Assembly (NCBI GenBank): GCA_001695595.3 | Contig: MBPM02000049.1 | Coordinates: 186,001 to 250,000, forward strand | Length of the DNA: 64,000 bases | Direction: 5' to 3' | Source of the DNA: Plasmopara viticola | Taxonomy: Eukaryota > Oomycota > Peronosporomycetes > Peronosporales > Peronosporaceae | Part shown: one piece after another, positions 23,543 through 35,100 of the stretch | Layout of the letters: every line of letters starts with the position of its first letter | How positions within the stretch are numbered: the stretch's first letter is position 1 | Notes under the pieces: model-generated | Database searches by the model: none | Told to the model about the DNA's origin: nothing | The model's input: the letters and a program-made list of their open reading frames with translations, nothing else | Made by a program: the position numbers and the translations under genes

Positions 23543-24724
23543 ATGGCGAAGAAGTCGAAAGGAGATAAGAGTAAGGTTGTCACGTCTACGACCGTGACGA
23601 CAGCCGATTGTGGACCCGACCAGGAGCCACCTGTCAGTAATGAGGAGACAATAACATCGGAGGAGACAATAACATCGGAGGAGCAGCACCGTCGCATTGG
23701 CGAGAAAATCGACCATCTTCTTGAAGTTCGGCCCGACGCTGAGGAACTCGAGCAACGCAATGTATTGCCCATTGCTTCTCTTAGCGTCTCCCCACCGCTT
23801 CAGGGCGTCCAGAAGCAGCTCCAGCGCAAAATGGGTGCGGACGAGCTGACCCATCGCCTCGAGAGCCGACCAGACGTGCAGGAGCTGCGCGACTTGGCCA
23901 TCGTACACGGGAAGGACAGCGTGGCGCCTAGCTTGCAGGCTACACAGGAGAAACTGCAGCGACAGCTTCATTCGGACAAGGTAAACCAGCGCTTGACAAA
24001 GCGTCCGTCGGTGGAGGAGTTACGCAATACCGGGGTGCTTGAGACGAGTGCAGAGCTGGCGCCAAGTCTCACGGCCACCGCCAAGAAACTCGAACGGAAC
24101 TTGATGCAGAATCAAGTCTCACACTTGCTTGATTTGCGGCCTGAGAAGGACAATCTTGTTTTGCAGAACATTTTGGAAGGTAAGTGGGCGTATACTAAGC
24201 CTTACAGACGAGTAAATGTTCCATGTTGATACAAACCTATGATCCATCAGACCAAGGCGCGACAGTGGCTCCTGTGCTGCAAGGAACCAAGCATCAGCTT
24301 GAACGCCAGTTGAAGGTGGATCATATAGCACGCCAGTTGCGCCATAGACCTTCTGTGTCCGAGCTGGAAGATAAGGGCATCATTGACGGTGAGGGAGGAA
24401 AGCAACGATCGGAATAACAAGAAGTCACAACTGATTGTGGGCCTTCTCGTTCTGCTAGAAGGAGAGCTTGGGGAGGACGTTGGGGAGGACGTTGTGCAAT
24501 CGACTTCTTCGCTGCCGCAGCGGACCCGCTATGCATTGGCACTCAAGGCAGCGAGTCGCATCGCAGCAGACAATTTGATTTCAGCTGAGGAAAAGGCACG
24601 TCTCAAGGATTTGATTTTGAGTGACGATGAAAAGATCGTGGCCGCGCTCGAACGCTACGAGCTCGACGAAGATGTTGAAGAGATGCTGGATACACTTTAC
24701 CGCATTGCGAAAGCTTCGACGTGA
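23543..24724 (+). CDS. RPEL-repeat protein (five repeats, probable actin binding)
   Basis: Exons 23543-24179, 24251-24388 and 24459-24724, with introns of 71 and 70 nt, give 346 aa. Five RPEL-type repeats with spaced RP-x3-(E/D)L are visible: EVRPDAEELEQRNVL, ESRPDVQELRDLAIV, TKRPSVEELRNTGVL, DLRPEKDNLVLQNIL and RHRPSVSELEDKGII. They are separated by a recurring 'APSLQATQEKLQRQL'-like linker. RPEL motifs bind monomeric actin in animal MRTF and Phactr proteins; an actin role here is inferred. The N-terminus is Lys/Thr-rich and holds a short internal duplication (EETITSEETITSEE). The C-terminal exon encodes a helical, acidic segment after the last repeat. The gene starts 146 bp after NSF on the same strand. 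The ATG chosen is the first in frame. Confidence 0.85.
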
Positions 24725-26840
24725 GATGATTTGTTTTAAATTTTGTACTTTTTGACAATCCGACATTTGAGTACACTGGATTGCATGTTGCAATTCTAGT
24801 TGTGTCGAATGGTGAGTTCACAATTATTCTGAACTTTACGCCGTTGAAAAGAGGCAACAACGAGGCCAATACTTTGTCATTAAGAATTTGAACGCTTGCT
24901 TAATCTAAGGTTTTTGACCACGCCGACAACAATAATAAACTATTAAAAGTGATTGATTTCACCACGACAATTAGCCTGGGTTAACTAGCATGCGGAATAT
25001 TACAACCCTGACCAAAAGCCAACCGTACTTAAGAGTACGATTTGCCCACCTACATTGGTAGGCGACAACTTGCCTCTGAGATTTCTTGGCATCGGCACAA
25101 GAGCATTCCGGGCGTTGAAATTCTAGCGCGTGATATCACTTTTATCATAACCCAACGCGCGGCTAAAAGATACATACAGAGTTCCGATTTTCAGATCGCA
25201 ACGATGTACACTATTCTTGTCAATTGGATAGCCGCGTCGATTCACAAACAGCTCATGCGCCAGTATGAGCGCCTTTGCTTTACAGTGCACTTCACATGGA
25301 AGTGTCACCTGCCTTGGCAGTCAAAAGTGCTGGACGAGGCTGCAGCCGCCTTGGCCTTGCTCTTAATTTATAAGGAGCAGACGCTCCTTCTCGATTGTGT
25401 GTACGCGCTTGAGACGGCTCTCGTGTTCTACTTCTCTCACGCCACGGCTTCTTCATGGTGATCCCGGATTATTTAGACCCTTGATGCGGAAATGAGCTGT
25501 TGTGTCCATAAATTTTACAGCTAATCGACCGCCCCGCGTCAGAACACGAGGTCTTCCAGCTGTGACAAGAAGTCGCTTCCCTTCATAGTGACTAGGCACG
25601 GTCGGTCGCTCAAAGCACACAGAGATGGCCGTACAGCTTCATGGCTAATACGCTGGTATGTATTGTCCCTGTCAGCCGCCACTGTACTCACCTTACCAAC
25701 GAAATTGAGCGCGGGAATAGCGCCCTAAAGCGTTGTGGGGTCACCTCAGAACACGAGGTCGTGAAGATCGAAACATATTTAAGGCGCCTCACATGAATCT
25801 ATCGATATCGTCTTGGGGAGGACGATGATGAAAGCGACCCAAGCCTTTGCAGTACCGTAAAAATCCGATGAAACGAATGTTTCATTGTGTTCGAGAGGTC
25901 GAGTGAGATCTTTCCTATGCATATCTTTACATAACTCGACTGTGTAGATCCGAAAACCTAAAGTGGATATGATCGCACTTCTTGCGGGAAGGCCAAAAGC
26001 GGAGCTCATCTTGAGCTTGCTGAAGACGGCTGCAGGAGCAGTGCTCACGAGAGCAAATTGTTGTGAGTTATCGTCTACAAATTGACGGTCCCCTCACAGT
26101 CGACAATGAGATTTATCTGAGCGAGCTCGTAATAAAGGTACCGATCCACGTGTACATTACCATTTCAGGCAATCGATGATGCATGATTATCACCGAGGCA
26201 AATTGCCACACCAGCACTGAGCTTCTTTCTCGACGAGCCGTCAACAAACAAGGAGCTACGAAATTATATTTCGGTACGAACAATACTTAGCTCTTAACAC
26301 TGCGCGTGTCTTGCACTGAATGGTAGCAACGGCCTTAGCCTCAGTGTCATAGACGCCAGTAGTGCATGATTAAACCTATCAATCAATCACGGCGGTATAC
26401 CTTGTAGTATACAAGATGAAAAGAAATTCAATTTCCTGCAAATGCACTTCGTACCCTTACGTCTCATCAAGGTGACCAATTGAATCTTTATCTCATCAAG
26501 CTCAAACGTTGATTCAGAGAACGGGCACGAAGTACATAGGGTGGGCGCACAGCAATTTTGGTGGTCGCTCGCACGAACGCAATGTGCGTTGCGTGGTGAG
26601 TGGACCAAGTCAGCGCAGTTTGTGCAGTGTTTCCTAATGGTGACTTAACCTGGTGGTAATAGCCCAGGCTCATGAGCGGGGCTAGGACATCTACTATCGA
26701 GGTTGGCGGGCCGTAGCTGACCAGAACGACTAGAGTGACTGACGCGTGCGGTCCGAGTATTTTCCTTCAGCGACCTATTAGTCACCGATGACATGCGGTT
26801 CTTCCGCTGGTATGCTGCACAAAACTCGAACTCGATTTGT
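24725..26840. other. intergenic stretch with unassigned frames near 25.0-25.5 kb
   Basis: A plus-strand frame of 139 codons (25042-25461) lies opposite minus-strand frames, including a 61-codon one (25308-25123). In the same minus frame, upstream and before a stop, there is a charged stretch reading ESRLKRVHTIEKERLLL. The minus reading looks more protein-like but is broken, so a decayed gene is possible. I do not recognise either. The block CAGAACACGAGGTC occurs twice (near 25.53 and 25.75 kb), perhaps from a decayed repeat. Nothing else is supported. Confidence 0.3.
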
Positions 26841-28462
26841 ATGTTTGTACAAGACTCGACAATGCGCTAGGTATGGGCGACGAGGTAGTCCAGTAACCTA
26901 TTTGCTTCATTTCAAAGCTCATCAAGCTTATCTTACGGGCTTCTGATAAGTGGCACAAGTCACAACACAGATAAAAAAATGCTGACTGAAGGAGGCCAAA
27001 GTCTTGAGGGAGGGAGTGAATTGGTGTATAATACTACTTAGTACAAAATATTGTTAGGCCCAAGGCGAGCGATGTTTCAAAAGTAAGTATATAGTTTTGT
27101 GGCGTTTTTGAAAAAACATTTTATACACTACTTAATGAGTTCTAGTAGCTCGATAGTAATTGTAGACATTTATCCTACACGAGAATGGTAGATAAAGTAC
27201 AGCTTATATGGAGTTATGTTGGGTCTTGGCGATAAGACGAGTACCTAATCTTGTCAGCTGATAGAAATTTGCGACTCGTATAAGTAAAAGCGAAGGTCAG
27301 ACCTAATTCGATGCTCCTCTAAGCAGAAGGAAACTGTAGTCCCATAGCATAACATGTTATGGGACCGCCACAATTGACTGTCGAACTAAATGATTGACAC
27401 CAATATGCACCTCACATATTTCTGCGGAGTAAGTTTTGCTGTATTCGTCTATATTTTTTGTCGCCACCTCTGGCAAACTTCACGAACTTATAAAAGGGAA
27501 AGAGAACAGCCCAATGTTGAGCCTACAGGCGGACGGTCAAGCTACCATCGATGGATCAGTGACTAGTAGTATTTGAAAACGTCCAACATTTGCAGACAAG
27601 ACAAGATCTATTGCCTCACTTATTGTGATTCAGCTCGCTCGGCTCCAGTGTTCGACTTATAAATTTTACCGGCCTTATTGAAATCGTGATCCCGCATCAA
27701 CGCAGCCAAACTTCCCAGTCGCTTACGAACATTATGACGTTGATTGGCCGATCCAGGTCAGAATGTCGTGTCACTGAAATGGTTGCAATTTTGTATTTCA
27801 GCAAGCTAATATTTGAGCATGGCCTCTTTCTCAGCATACTGAAATCACCTAATTTGATGTTTTATTTGCCATTCGTTCCAGTTAACTTGTTCCACGCTGA
27901 TGTGTTGGACTAGCTCCTGTTTTATAAAAAAAAACCTGTGTAAATCAATCTGGAGTAGCTCATAAAAATAATACTCATAATGTGAAGCTTTCAATGAATT
28001 GACTAAAGTTAACTTGGGCTGCCAAAAGAAGCAATTGTATCGAGCGCAGCGTATACAAAAGTGCAAGACTAATGAGCACTTTTTATCCCTCCGAAAATTA
28101 GATAAATTTACCGTCAATATCTAGCGTCGCTGGTAATCAAAATGCAGAGTCCGAGGAGCTCTTCCCAATTTCTATTGATAAAAGAAATAATCACTGGTAT
28201 TTGAAATTTGATCACTTTATTCAAACCTCGTATGTCACAAGGATGTTTGATCGTAGGCCACGTACTGAATAAAAGAATTTATTAATGGTCTTTAATCCGA
28301 AAGAATATATTCGATCCAGATCAATTCAATCCATCGACAGCGCTCAGATATCCACACTGCATCGCCAGGCAGCACGAGTTCTGCTATCATTTCAGGCGAT
28401 CAAGCAAATAGGCGTATGTGGCTGCTGTACCGGTAACAATCATTGGTGCTAATGAAGTATCG

Positions 28463-28699
28463 CTATTTCTCGAACAATGGCTTTTGACAACACATTGACC
28501 CCCGATTTACGAGTAAAACAAGTAAGACAGTCCCTAAGGGGATCAGCACCGAGGAAAGCATATCCACAACAATCAGTTCGCAAGGCTGATGTTCATGAAA
28601 CTGAATAAATTGTGTCGATGGAGCATGTTGATATTGTACGTGGGATACGACGAATGCTTGTGGTCCTACGTTTGCACTCGCATGAGCAGTGCCACTCAT
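28463..28699 (-). other. repeat-borne frame with a hydrophobic segment (left arm)
   Basis: The translated frame contains QYQHAPSTQF, EHQPCELIVVDML, a hydrophobic run (VLIPLGTVLLVLLVN) and GSMCCQ. The same string is present in the opposite arm. A membrane segment is plausible. I do not recognise the product, and the overlapping opposite strand also has a conserved frame, so coding strand is uncertain. Confidence 0.25.
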
Positions 28700-28774
28700 G
28701 CTTTCGGAGGCTAAGCGCGTTTTTTGTGGAAATAAGGTAGCTGATACACGCGTTTACATTGATGTTGATACATC

Positions 28775-29014
28775 GTGACAGAGGTCGTTGAGGATAAAAA
28801 CAACTCTCCAATAAGGTGCAGCGAGCTAAAGGCATTGGGTAGTGCAATAAGACATGCACACAAAGTGGCTTCAGCAATACGGTCGGTGCCTGAATTTGGA
28901 GGCAGAAATGCGGGTCTAATTACCCTCTGTCAGCTATTAAGTACCGACGATCCCGAAGAGAAACCAGTTAGTCGCGTACGTAGCTGCAGCGACCAATTGC
29001 GGCCTCGCCAATGA
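28775..29014 (+). pseudogene. repeat-borne frame of unknown function, copy A (left arm)
   Basis: About 79 codons without an ATG. Conserved pieces are CSELKALGSAIRHAHKV, FGGRNAGLITL, a DPEEK block and RVRSCSDQL. The right arm (minus strand) and a third, more diverged copy at 57.6-57.9 kb keep the same frame and the same landmarks, suggesting that it once encoded part of a protein carried by the repeat. No domain is recognised; upstream exons are unknown. Confidence 0.35.
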
Positions 29015-30217
29015 AAGTATGAAACCTAAATATAATATTACAAATCAGGACCAGTTTTGGATAATTTACAGTAGATAGCGCGATAAATATACTGATTAGT
29101 CGCGAGTAAGTGTGGACAAAGCTTGGTCGTACGAGATACGATCTCGAATGACTATGAAGCTCACAAGAATTGTCTCCTCTCTAACTACCCTCAAATAATG
29201 ACAAGCGTAATCTAATTATGCAATTAGAGGTACATGCAAGACGTCCTGCATCACTATCGATTGGTTCGAAGGGAGAAAACCAAAGATTAGTTGGGCTTTT
29301 AAACTGATCAAGGCGCTCGCATGTGTGGCAAATCTAAGAGTGTGGAATGGTGTGCGAGAGGATCTGTAAATGTGAAACATGGAAGGGTACTTAGAGCATG
29401 AGAAAAGATTGCTACAGACATGCAACTACTTATTTAATTATATTGCGCTGTCTCTACTAAATACAATTTCAAGGGGAATGAAGATTTCTTAAAACCCATT
29501 GATGTGCTGACATGATATGTAGTGACAAAGGCACGCGAGCCAAGAGCCTTCCAGACGAACGTCGACCTAAGGCCACCGAAGCGATTCGATATGATAGGAT
29601 TTGAAGCATTAAAATCATAGGGACAGTGCAACGAAAACATATCAGTCTCACTAACGGAAAGCCTAAGCAAAAAGTGCAGAGTCTTACTCTAATACTGAGA
29701 ATGCACGTCATACATTATTATCAACATAATTAAATTGAAGTTGCTGACCGCTTATATTTCTTAGTCAAAAATCGCACCTGCAGTGATATTCGTGTATATG
29801 CCTGGGAAGCCCGATCCCTTTAAAAGAGAACTTTACTGCTTGGCCAAGGTTGTGATCTGCGCTAGTGACCATACCGTATCCGTATTACGAAAGGAACTCT
29901 CATCGAATCATATATTTCATATCAGTCGAGATTAAACTTTTGTACGGTAATCGAGCAACATCAGACCATATCGAATTTTTGCAGTAATATTGACACGAAA
30001 TCAGACCAGAAAGTAATACAAATAAAAGACGCCCCGTTTTCGCAAATTGGCATTTTAAAAAGATTAACTGGAAATGAGGCCTTAAAGCTATCCGAACACT
30101 GGACGCAACGACATCAACTTCAATGAAGTTCCTAAGTGCGATTTGCCGGCTGACGTAAAAAGCGACATCGCGGGTCACAAACGCTGTGGAGCCAGAAGGC
30201 GCACAATCAAAAGTGCA

Positions 30218-30965
30218 TCAAATGAAGAGCTGACGTGTAGGTCGATTATTGCTGAGAATCGGCGGAAGATTGTTCGGTTGCACGTTGTGCATTCTTGAGT
30301 CGGCAAGGTGGGCTGTGATGGCGAGATATGGCACAACATTGTTGACAACTGGAAGGTTCAAAAGGGCCAACCGCATGGCATCCTGCAAGAATTCATCGTT
30401 TTGCAAAACGGCCAACGTCGCAGCAATGGCAAGGAACTGCTGCTGATTATTAGGCGCCAAAATTATGTATCCGAAGCGGCCTCCTGCCAGTGGAGGCCCG
30501 ATTCTGTAAACGAAATCGTCTATGAAGGAAAACGCCGTGATTTGTGGCGGCCGCGTTCGTAGCCAAGAAGGCGCACGCGCCGCATTCAAGCCGTTTGCCG
30601 CAGCCACGAACGCGCTCACGTTGTCCTCTTGCCAATCGAAGAGGAATGCCGGATTCTCGTCATCGACCTGGATTAACGACAAGTATTCCTCAATCTATCA
30701 CAATGCAACCATCATCAATACCGTGAGCCTGGTACTGACAAATCAAAAGCACATCATTCACACCACTCACCAATAGAGTTGCCGTGCGGAAGGATAAGAT
30801 GTCGCGAAGCCCCACGTCGAATAAGTCAACCGACGTTGACGCGCGCGACGGCGGTTCGGATTTCTGCATTCGCTTGGGCTTGCTCTCCTCTCCACTGATC
30901 GCCTCCTGCTATCTGGCGATATTGGCGATGCGTGCCGAGCGACGGGGACCGCCTCCCTCGCTCAT
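30218..30965 (-). pseudogene. repeat-borne 223-aa family, copy 1 (nonsense in exon 1)
   Basis: Exon 1 (30965-30771, 195 nt) and exon 2 (30694-30218, 477 nt) have the same sizes and splice sites as the intact copies at 45.2 and 48.7 kb. Exon 2 is fully open. In exon 1 codon 19 is TAG where intact copies have AAG (Lys), so the protein would stop after 'RRSARIANIAR'. It is head to head with copy 2. The 18-bp upstream palindrome is present with one central mismatch. Function unknown. Confidence 0.7.
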
Positions 30966-31025
30966 ACTCCGCTCTGCTTTCCTTTGTCACTTTCTCTAAT
31001 TGAAGTGTGGTTTTCACGCTCTCAC

Positions 31026-31043
31026 ATGATGTGACCACATCAT
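31026..31043. promoter_or_regulatory. imperfect palindrome upstream of family copy 1
   Basis: ATGATGTGACCACATCAT differs from a perfect palindrome at the centre only. It lies ~60 nt before the start codon, the same place as in the other copies. Confidence 0.45.
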
Positions 31044-31132
31044 CAAGGTAATCCCATCACTCACGCATCGGAGTATACGAGACTCGACTACGTATATATG
31101 CAGTACACATTCAATATTTGTCGAGCTGTACA

Positions 31133-31826
31133 AGGCGATCAGTGGAGACGAGAGAAAGCCCAAGCGAATGGTGAAAGCCGAACCGCCGTCGCGCGCGTCA
31201 ACGTCGGTTAACTTATTCGACGTGGGACTTCGCGACGTCTTATCCTTCCGCACGGCAACTCTATTGGTGAGTGATGTGAGTGATGTGAATGATGTGTTTG
31301 TGATTTGTCATTACCAGGCTCACGGTTGATGATGGTTGCATTTTGGTAGATTGAGGAATACTTGTCGTCAATACAGATCGATGACGAGAATCCGGCATTC
31401 CTCTTCGATTGGCAAGAGGACAACGTGAGCGCGTTCGTGGCTGCGGCAAACGGTTTGAATGCGGCGCGTGCGCCTTCTTGGCTACGAATGCGGCCGCCAC
31501 TAATCACGGCGATTTCTTTTATAGACGATGTCGTTTACAGACTCGGGCCTCCACTAGCAGGAGGCCGCTTTGGGCATATACTTTTGGCGCCCAATAATCA
31601 GCAGCAGTTCCTTGCCATTGCTACGACGCTCAAGGATTTACAGAATGATGAATTCTTACAGGATGCCATGCGGTTGGCTCTTCTAAATCTTCCAATTGTC
31701 AACAATGTTGTGCCATATCTCGCCATCACAGCTCACCTTGCCGACACAAGAATGCACAACGTGCGATCAAACAATCTTCCGCCAACTTTCCGCAATGGAC
31801 GACCTTTGCTCCAGCTCTTCATTTGA
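31133..31826 (+). pseudogene. repeat-borne 223-aa family, copy 2 (5' truncated)
   Basis: Exon 2 (31350-31826) is open over its whole 477 nt and the GTGAGT...GGTAG intron is preserved. Exon 1 begins abruptly at the 'AISGE' codons and lacks the start codon and basic N-terminus. The break joins it to sequence that belongs, in the opposite orientation, to the upstream region of copy 1 (GAGCTGTACAA). The two copies were therefore brought head to head by rearrangement. Probably not expressed as the full protein. Confidence 0.7.
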
Positions 31827-32161
31827 TACACTTTTATCTGTGCGCTTACCGACTTTACAGCGTTTGTGATCCGCGAAGTCACTTTTTACGTCAGCACGAG
31901 TGTGAGCAAGATTGCACTTGATAAATTCATTGAAGTTGATGTCGTTGCATCCAACGTTTGGAAAGTTTGTAGTGACGGCGGGGTCGCACCGGACAGTTTT
32001 TCTTTTAAAATGCCAATTTGCGAAGGGAGCCAGATCGACACCCCAGTATCGCCACTCCCCCCCCCAGGTATCGCCACCCGCCCCCCCAGGAATTAGCCGC
32101 ATATTCTATTGAATAAGTCGTAAAACCACACCCGTCGCAAAATTGAACATTTTTTTAATCG

Positions 32162-35100
32162 TGGATTTCTGAGTCAACTGTACCAAAAAGTGATATTTTG
32201 GGTAGATGATCGGTGGGGAATGAAATCGGCAAAAGCGAAACGAGTTTGGAACCAGCGTCCGCTACGTTGGTGGGAATCTCAGGGATCTCCTCGGACAAGT
32301 TCTGTAGAAATCGGAGCGGTTTTCGTAAAGATATGCGACCTCGAAGAGGCCATACGAACCTATGATTGACATGCCTGCCAGTTCAAAGATATCATTTTTT
32401 CGAGTCACCATTAATTTATGCAATATTTGTGTATGACACGTATAATACTGCCTACGAGACATCAAGAGTCTGCTCCCGTCGACTCTTAAGACTGCTGAAC
32501 TTTGCTTTGAGCTGACTCTCTGATAGCCCACTCTCACTGTACGTGGAGCGATACACAGCGAGCGCATGCTTTGGTTTTGTGGTTGGATCACGGTCGAGCA
32601 ACAATTCGAAGAACACATCTGCAGCTCCAGGACGCACTGAACCCTGCTCACTTGATGAACTAGGCACAATTGAAGTCGGAGCGCGTGGCTTGGCACTCAT
32701 CCGAAACTGCGATTTCTTGTCGAATTTTGTTCTCGCTGGGGAGATCATATTGGTCTGGATGATGTTGTGTCCGCCGGCGAATCTGCCCTTGAGTTGCTAT
32801 CTTCACGCCTGTAAGTGGCCGAAGTAGACTGCTGGATCGATGACATTGTGTGTCGTCGCTGGCAATTCCTCAATGCCCATATCCCCTCCTTCGCCCCTCT
32901 CCCCTTCGTCGATCATATTCTCGAGATACTCATTGACATCGTCAGGGTTGATGTCATTATAATTGTTGGGGGCTCGATAGTCTTCCTCAAGCGGGATGGC
33001 GTCGCTGGTGCAATCTGGTTGCGAGGCAAGCTCCTGATCGCTTCCATTTGGGAGTACACTGACCGATTGCTCACTTGTTGTGATGAACAGCGTTTGGCCA
33101 CTTTCGATGCCCGAACGCTCGTACACCGTCATCGCGGAAGGAGGGCATACAGCGTACCCATCCGTGGCTGAGCCTAACAGCTTGCCATGCAGCAGATCGA
33201 ACTGAATGTCGTTCGGGCGCTTTACATATCGCCGCACAGCCTTCTCGATCACTTCCACTGCCTTCACCAGCTTCTGGAGAGCAACTCGATCATGCGCGAC
33301 CAACTCAACGACACAGTTGCGTAGCCCACCTCGGCTCGTTAGACCCACGACGGCTTGCGTTGGTGTTTTGCAGTCGTTTCCTTCTCGCACTCACGCCAAC
33401 AACAATTGCATCGCCCGGGAAAAATGCGCTTCCAAAATACTTTTGCCGTCTTGTATTTCAGTGTGCACGAAGCGAGTTACTTGGATCCCGTGAATGGCCG
33501 ACACCAGCGGGAGCAGGAGTAGGATGAACGTGTTTTGGTAGAAAGTAGCATTGTCGGACTACAACACGATCCTCTTGATGTGCGGCAAGTCAACCTTCAG
33601 ACGCATCACAATAGCTTCGATCACCGACGCCCCAGCTTCTTTGTCTTGCTCTGTGTCAGCCATCGACAAGTGATCGTAGTACAGCCGTTGGTCGACCGCG
33701 GTCTGACTTCTAGGATCCATTACGAAGTATTGAACGAGGGCTTCATGCCAACTCATACCCCTCTTGCCATAATGATCCACCGTCTTCTCACGATGATAGA
33801 GAGGGTCCAGCTTCATGTGAAAGTCCACAATGATGAGCGCTTTGTCTGATGACCCTTGCTGGGTACACTGTTCCTTCATACCAGCAACAATGGTTGCGAT
33901 GGCCTGTTGCTAATTTACAACGCGAAGGCGATGCACAAGAAACAACTTGGACTTCTGTGCACAGTCGTCGATTACGGTGAACACCGACGAGCGAACGGCA
34001 GCAGCCACGAGATGCGACTTCAACCGTGTGTAGAATTGAGGGATGGACGTGCAGTCCGCGCAGATGTCGGTCGTTTTGGGCTTGGCAGTGGCGGAGAGAC
34101 CAAACTTGATACCATGAAGCGCACATCGTCGTTCTGAAGTCTTGATGCGTGCGTCGAAGCCGTAGTTTAGATAAGCCGCGTTGATTTCCATCTCAACGAG
34201 AAGTTTCTTCTTCACTGAAGGATCAGTGATCGTACGCTGAACCATGCACTCAAGAACGTCGAATTGGACATTCACCAAAAATCCAACGACATAATCGACG
34301 GCTCTTCGCTCTTGAGCGTCACCAGCAGTCACTGCAGTGGCGATGCGATAAAATGTAGAGACCGAGACAGTTCCATCTTTGGGATGGCTCGTCAACGACT
34401 CGTGTTGATAAGATTCGAACAACGATGCTCGAGTGCGTCTGCGCATGAGAGCAGGTAGAACCACTACCACGCCATTTACTCAAACTTTCTTCACGCCCCA
34501 CGAAAGAAATGACACCTTGTTCGGGCAAAATATTGAGGCGAGTACTGCATCGACGATGCTTGGGGGAAGGCGCTGGACGGTCCAAGGTGTTCGGTAAAGA
34601 CTGAGGCCACTGATGAGCTTCTCGAGATCTTGTCGAGCTCTTGAAAACGATCCTGGGGCCAACGTCAGGAATGGCACAATCTCGCGAAGCTGAACAATCG
34701 TACTGCGTGGAGCACAGGAAAAAAATGCCCGCAGGACTCGCTTCTCCGTGAATCCTTTCTTGGTCAATTGATAGCACCGCGCAATTGTCTCGAAAAGTGT
34801 GACCTGGGCATCGCCCTCAGGGCCCCGCAAGCCACCACCAGTAGACGTGATCCGCACCCATAATGCACCTCCTGCTTCCTCCTTACCCCCACACAGCGCC
34901 ACGCAGATTTCTTTTGCAGCGCGAGCTCCGGTCTTGATGACCAATCGCCTGGACGTGTCCAGCTCACCGATCCAAGACGATGGATCCTCGCGAGTCTCAG
35001 CTGTGGCTGCGTGCCTATACCAGGATTCGATGGCTTCTGGGAAATAACCAAGAAGCCTCAAAACATCGCCAGGGTTTTCGAGAGAACGTGAATATGGGTG

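Larger units (their letters stand above)
26850..29690 (+). repeat. left arm of a ~2.8 kb inverted repeat
   Basis: This stretch reappears in reverse complement at 36.81-39.65 kb. Matching landmarks include the outer end (ACAAGACTCGACAATGCGCT), GGCGAGCGATGTTT, GTTGTGGATATGCTTGC-like sequence in the middle, and CACTAACGGAAAGCCTAAGC at the inner end. Many point differences and small indels separate the arms, so they are not recent copies. The ~7.1 kb between them holds two gene-family copies, a DNA transposon and a dispersed repeat. Confidence 0.8.

Noticed and set aside
28775..29014. Secreted RXLR-type effector
   Set aside because: No signal peptide and no RXLR/EER motif could be placed upstream in frame in either arm.
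29216..29425. DVLHVP and RTPFHT strings resembling Ty1/copia polyprotein
   Set aside because: The two motifs are in the wrong order on the same strand and lack the surrounding protease or integrase residues; similarity is probably chance.
30826..31038. Alternative long frame across exon 1 of the repeat-borne family
   Set aside because: The exon 1 frame that joins the conserved exon 2 across GT-AG sites explains the conservation; the other frame ends in the intron region and lacks conserved continuation.
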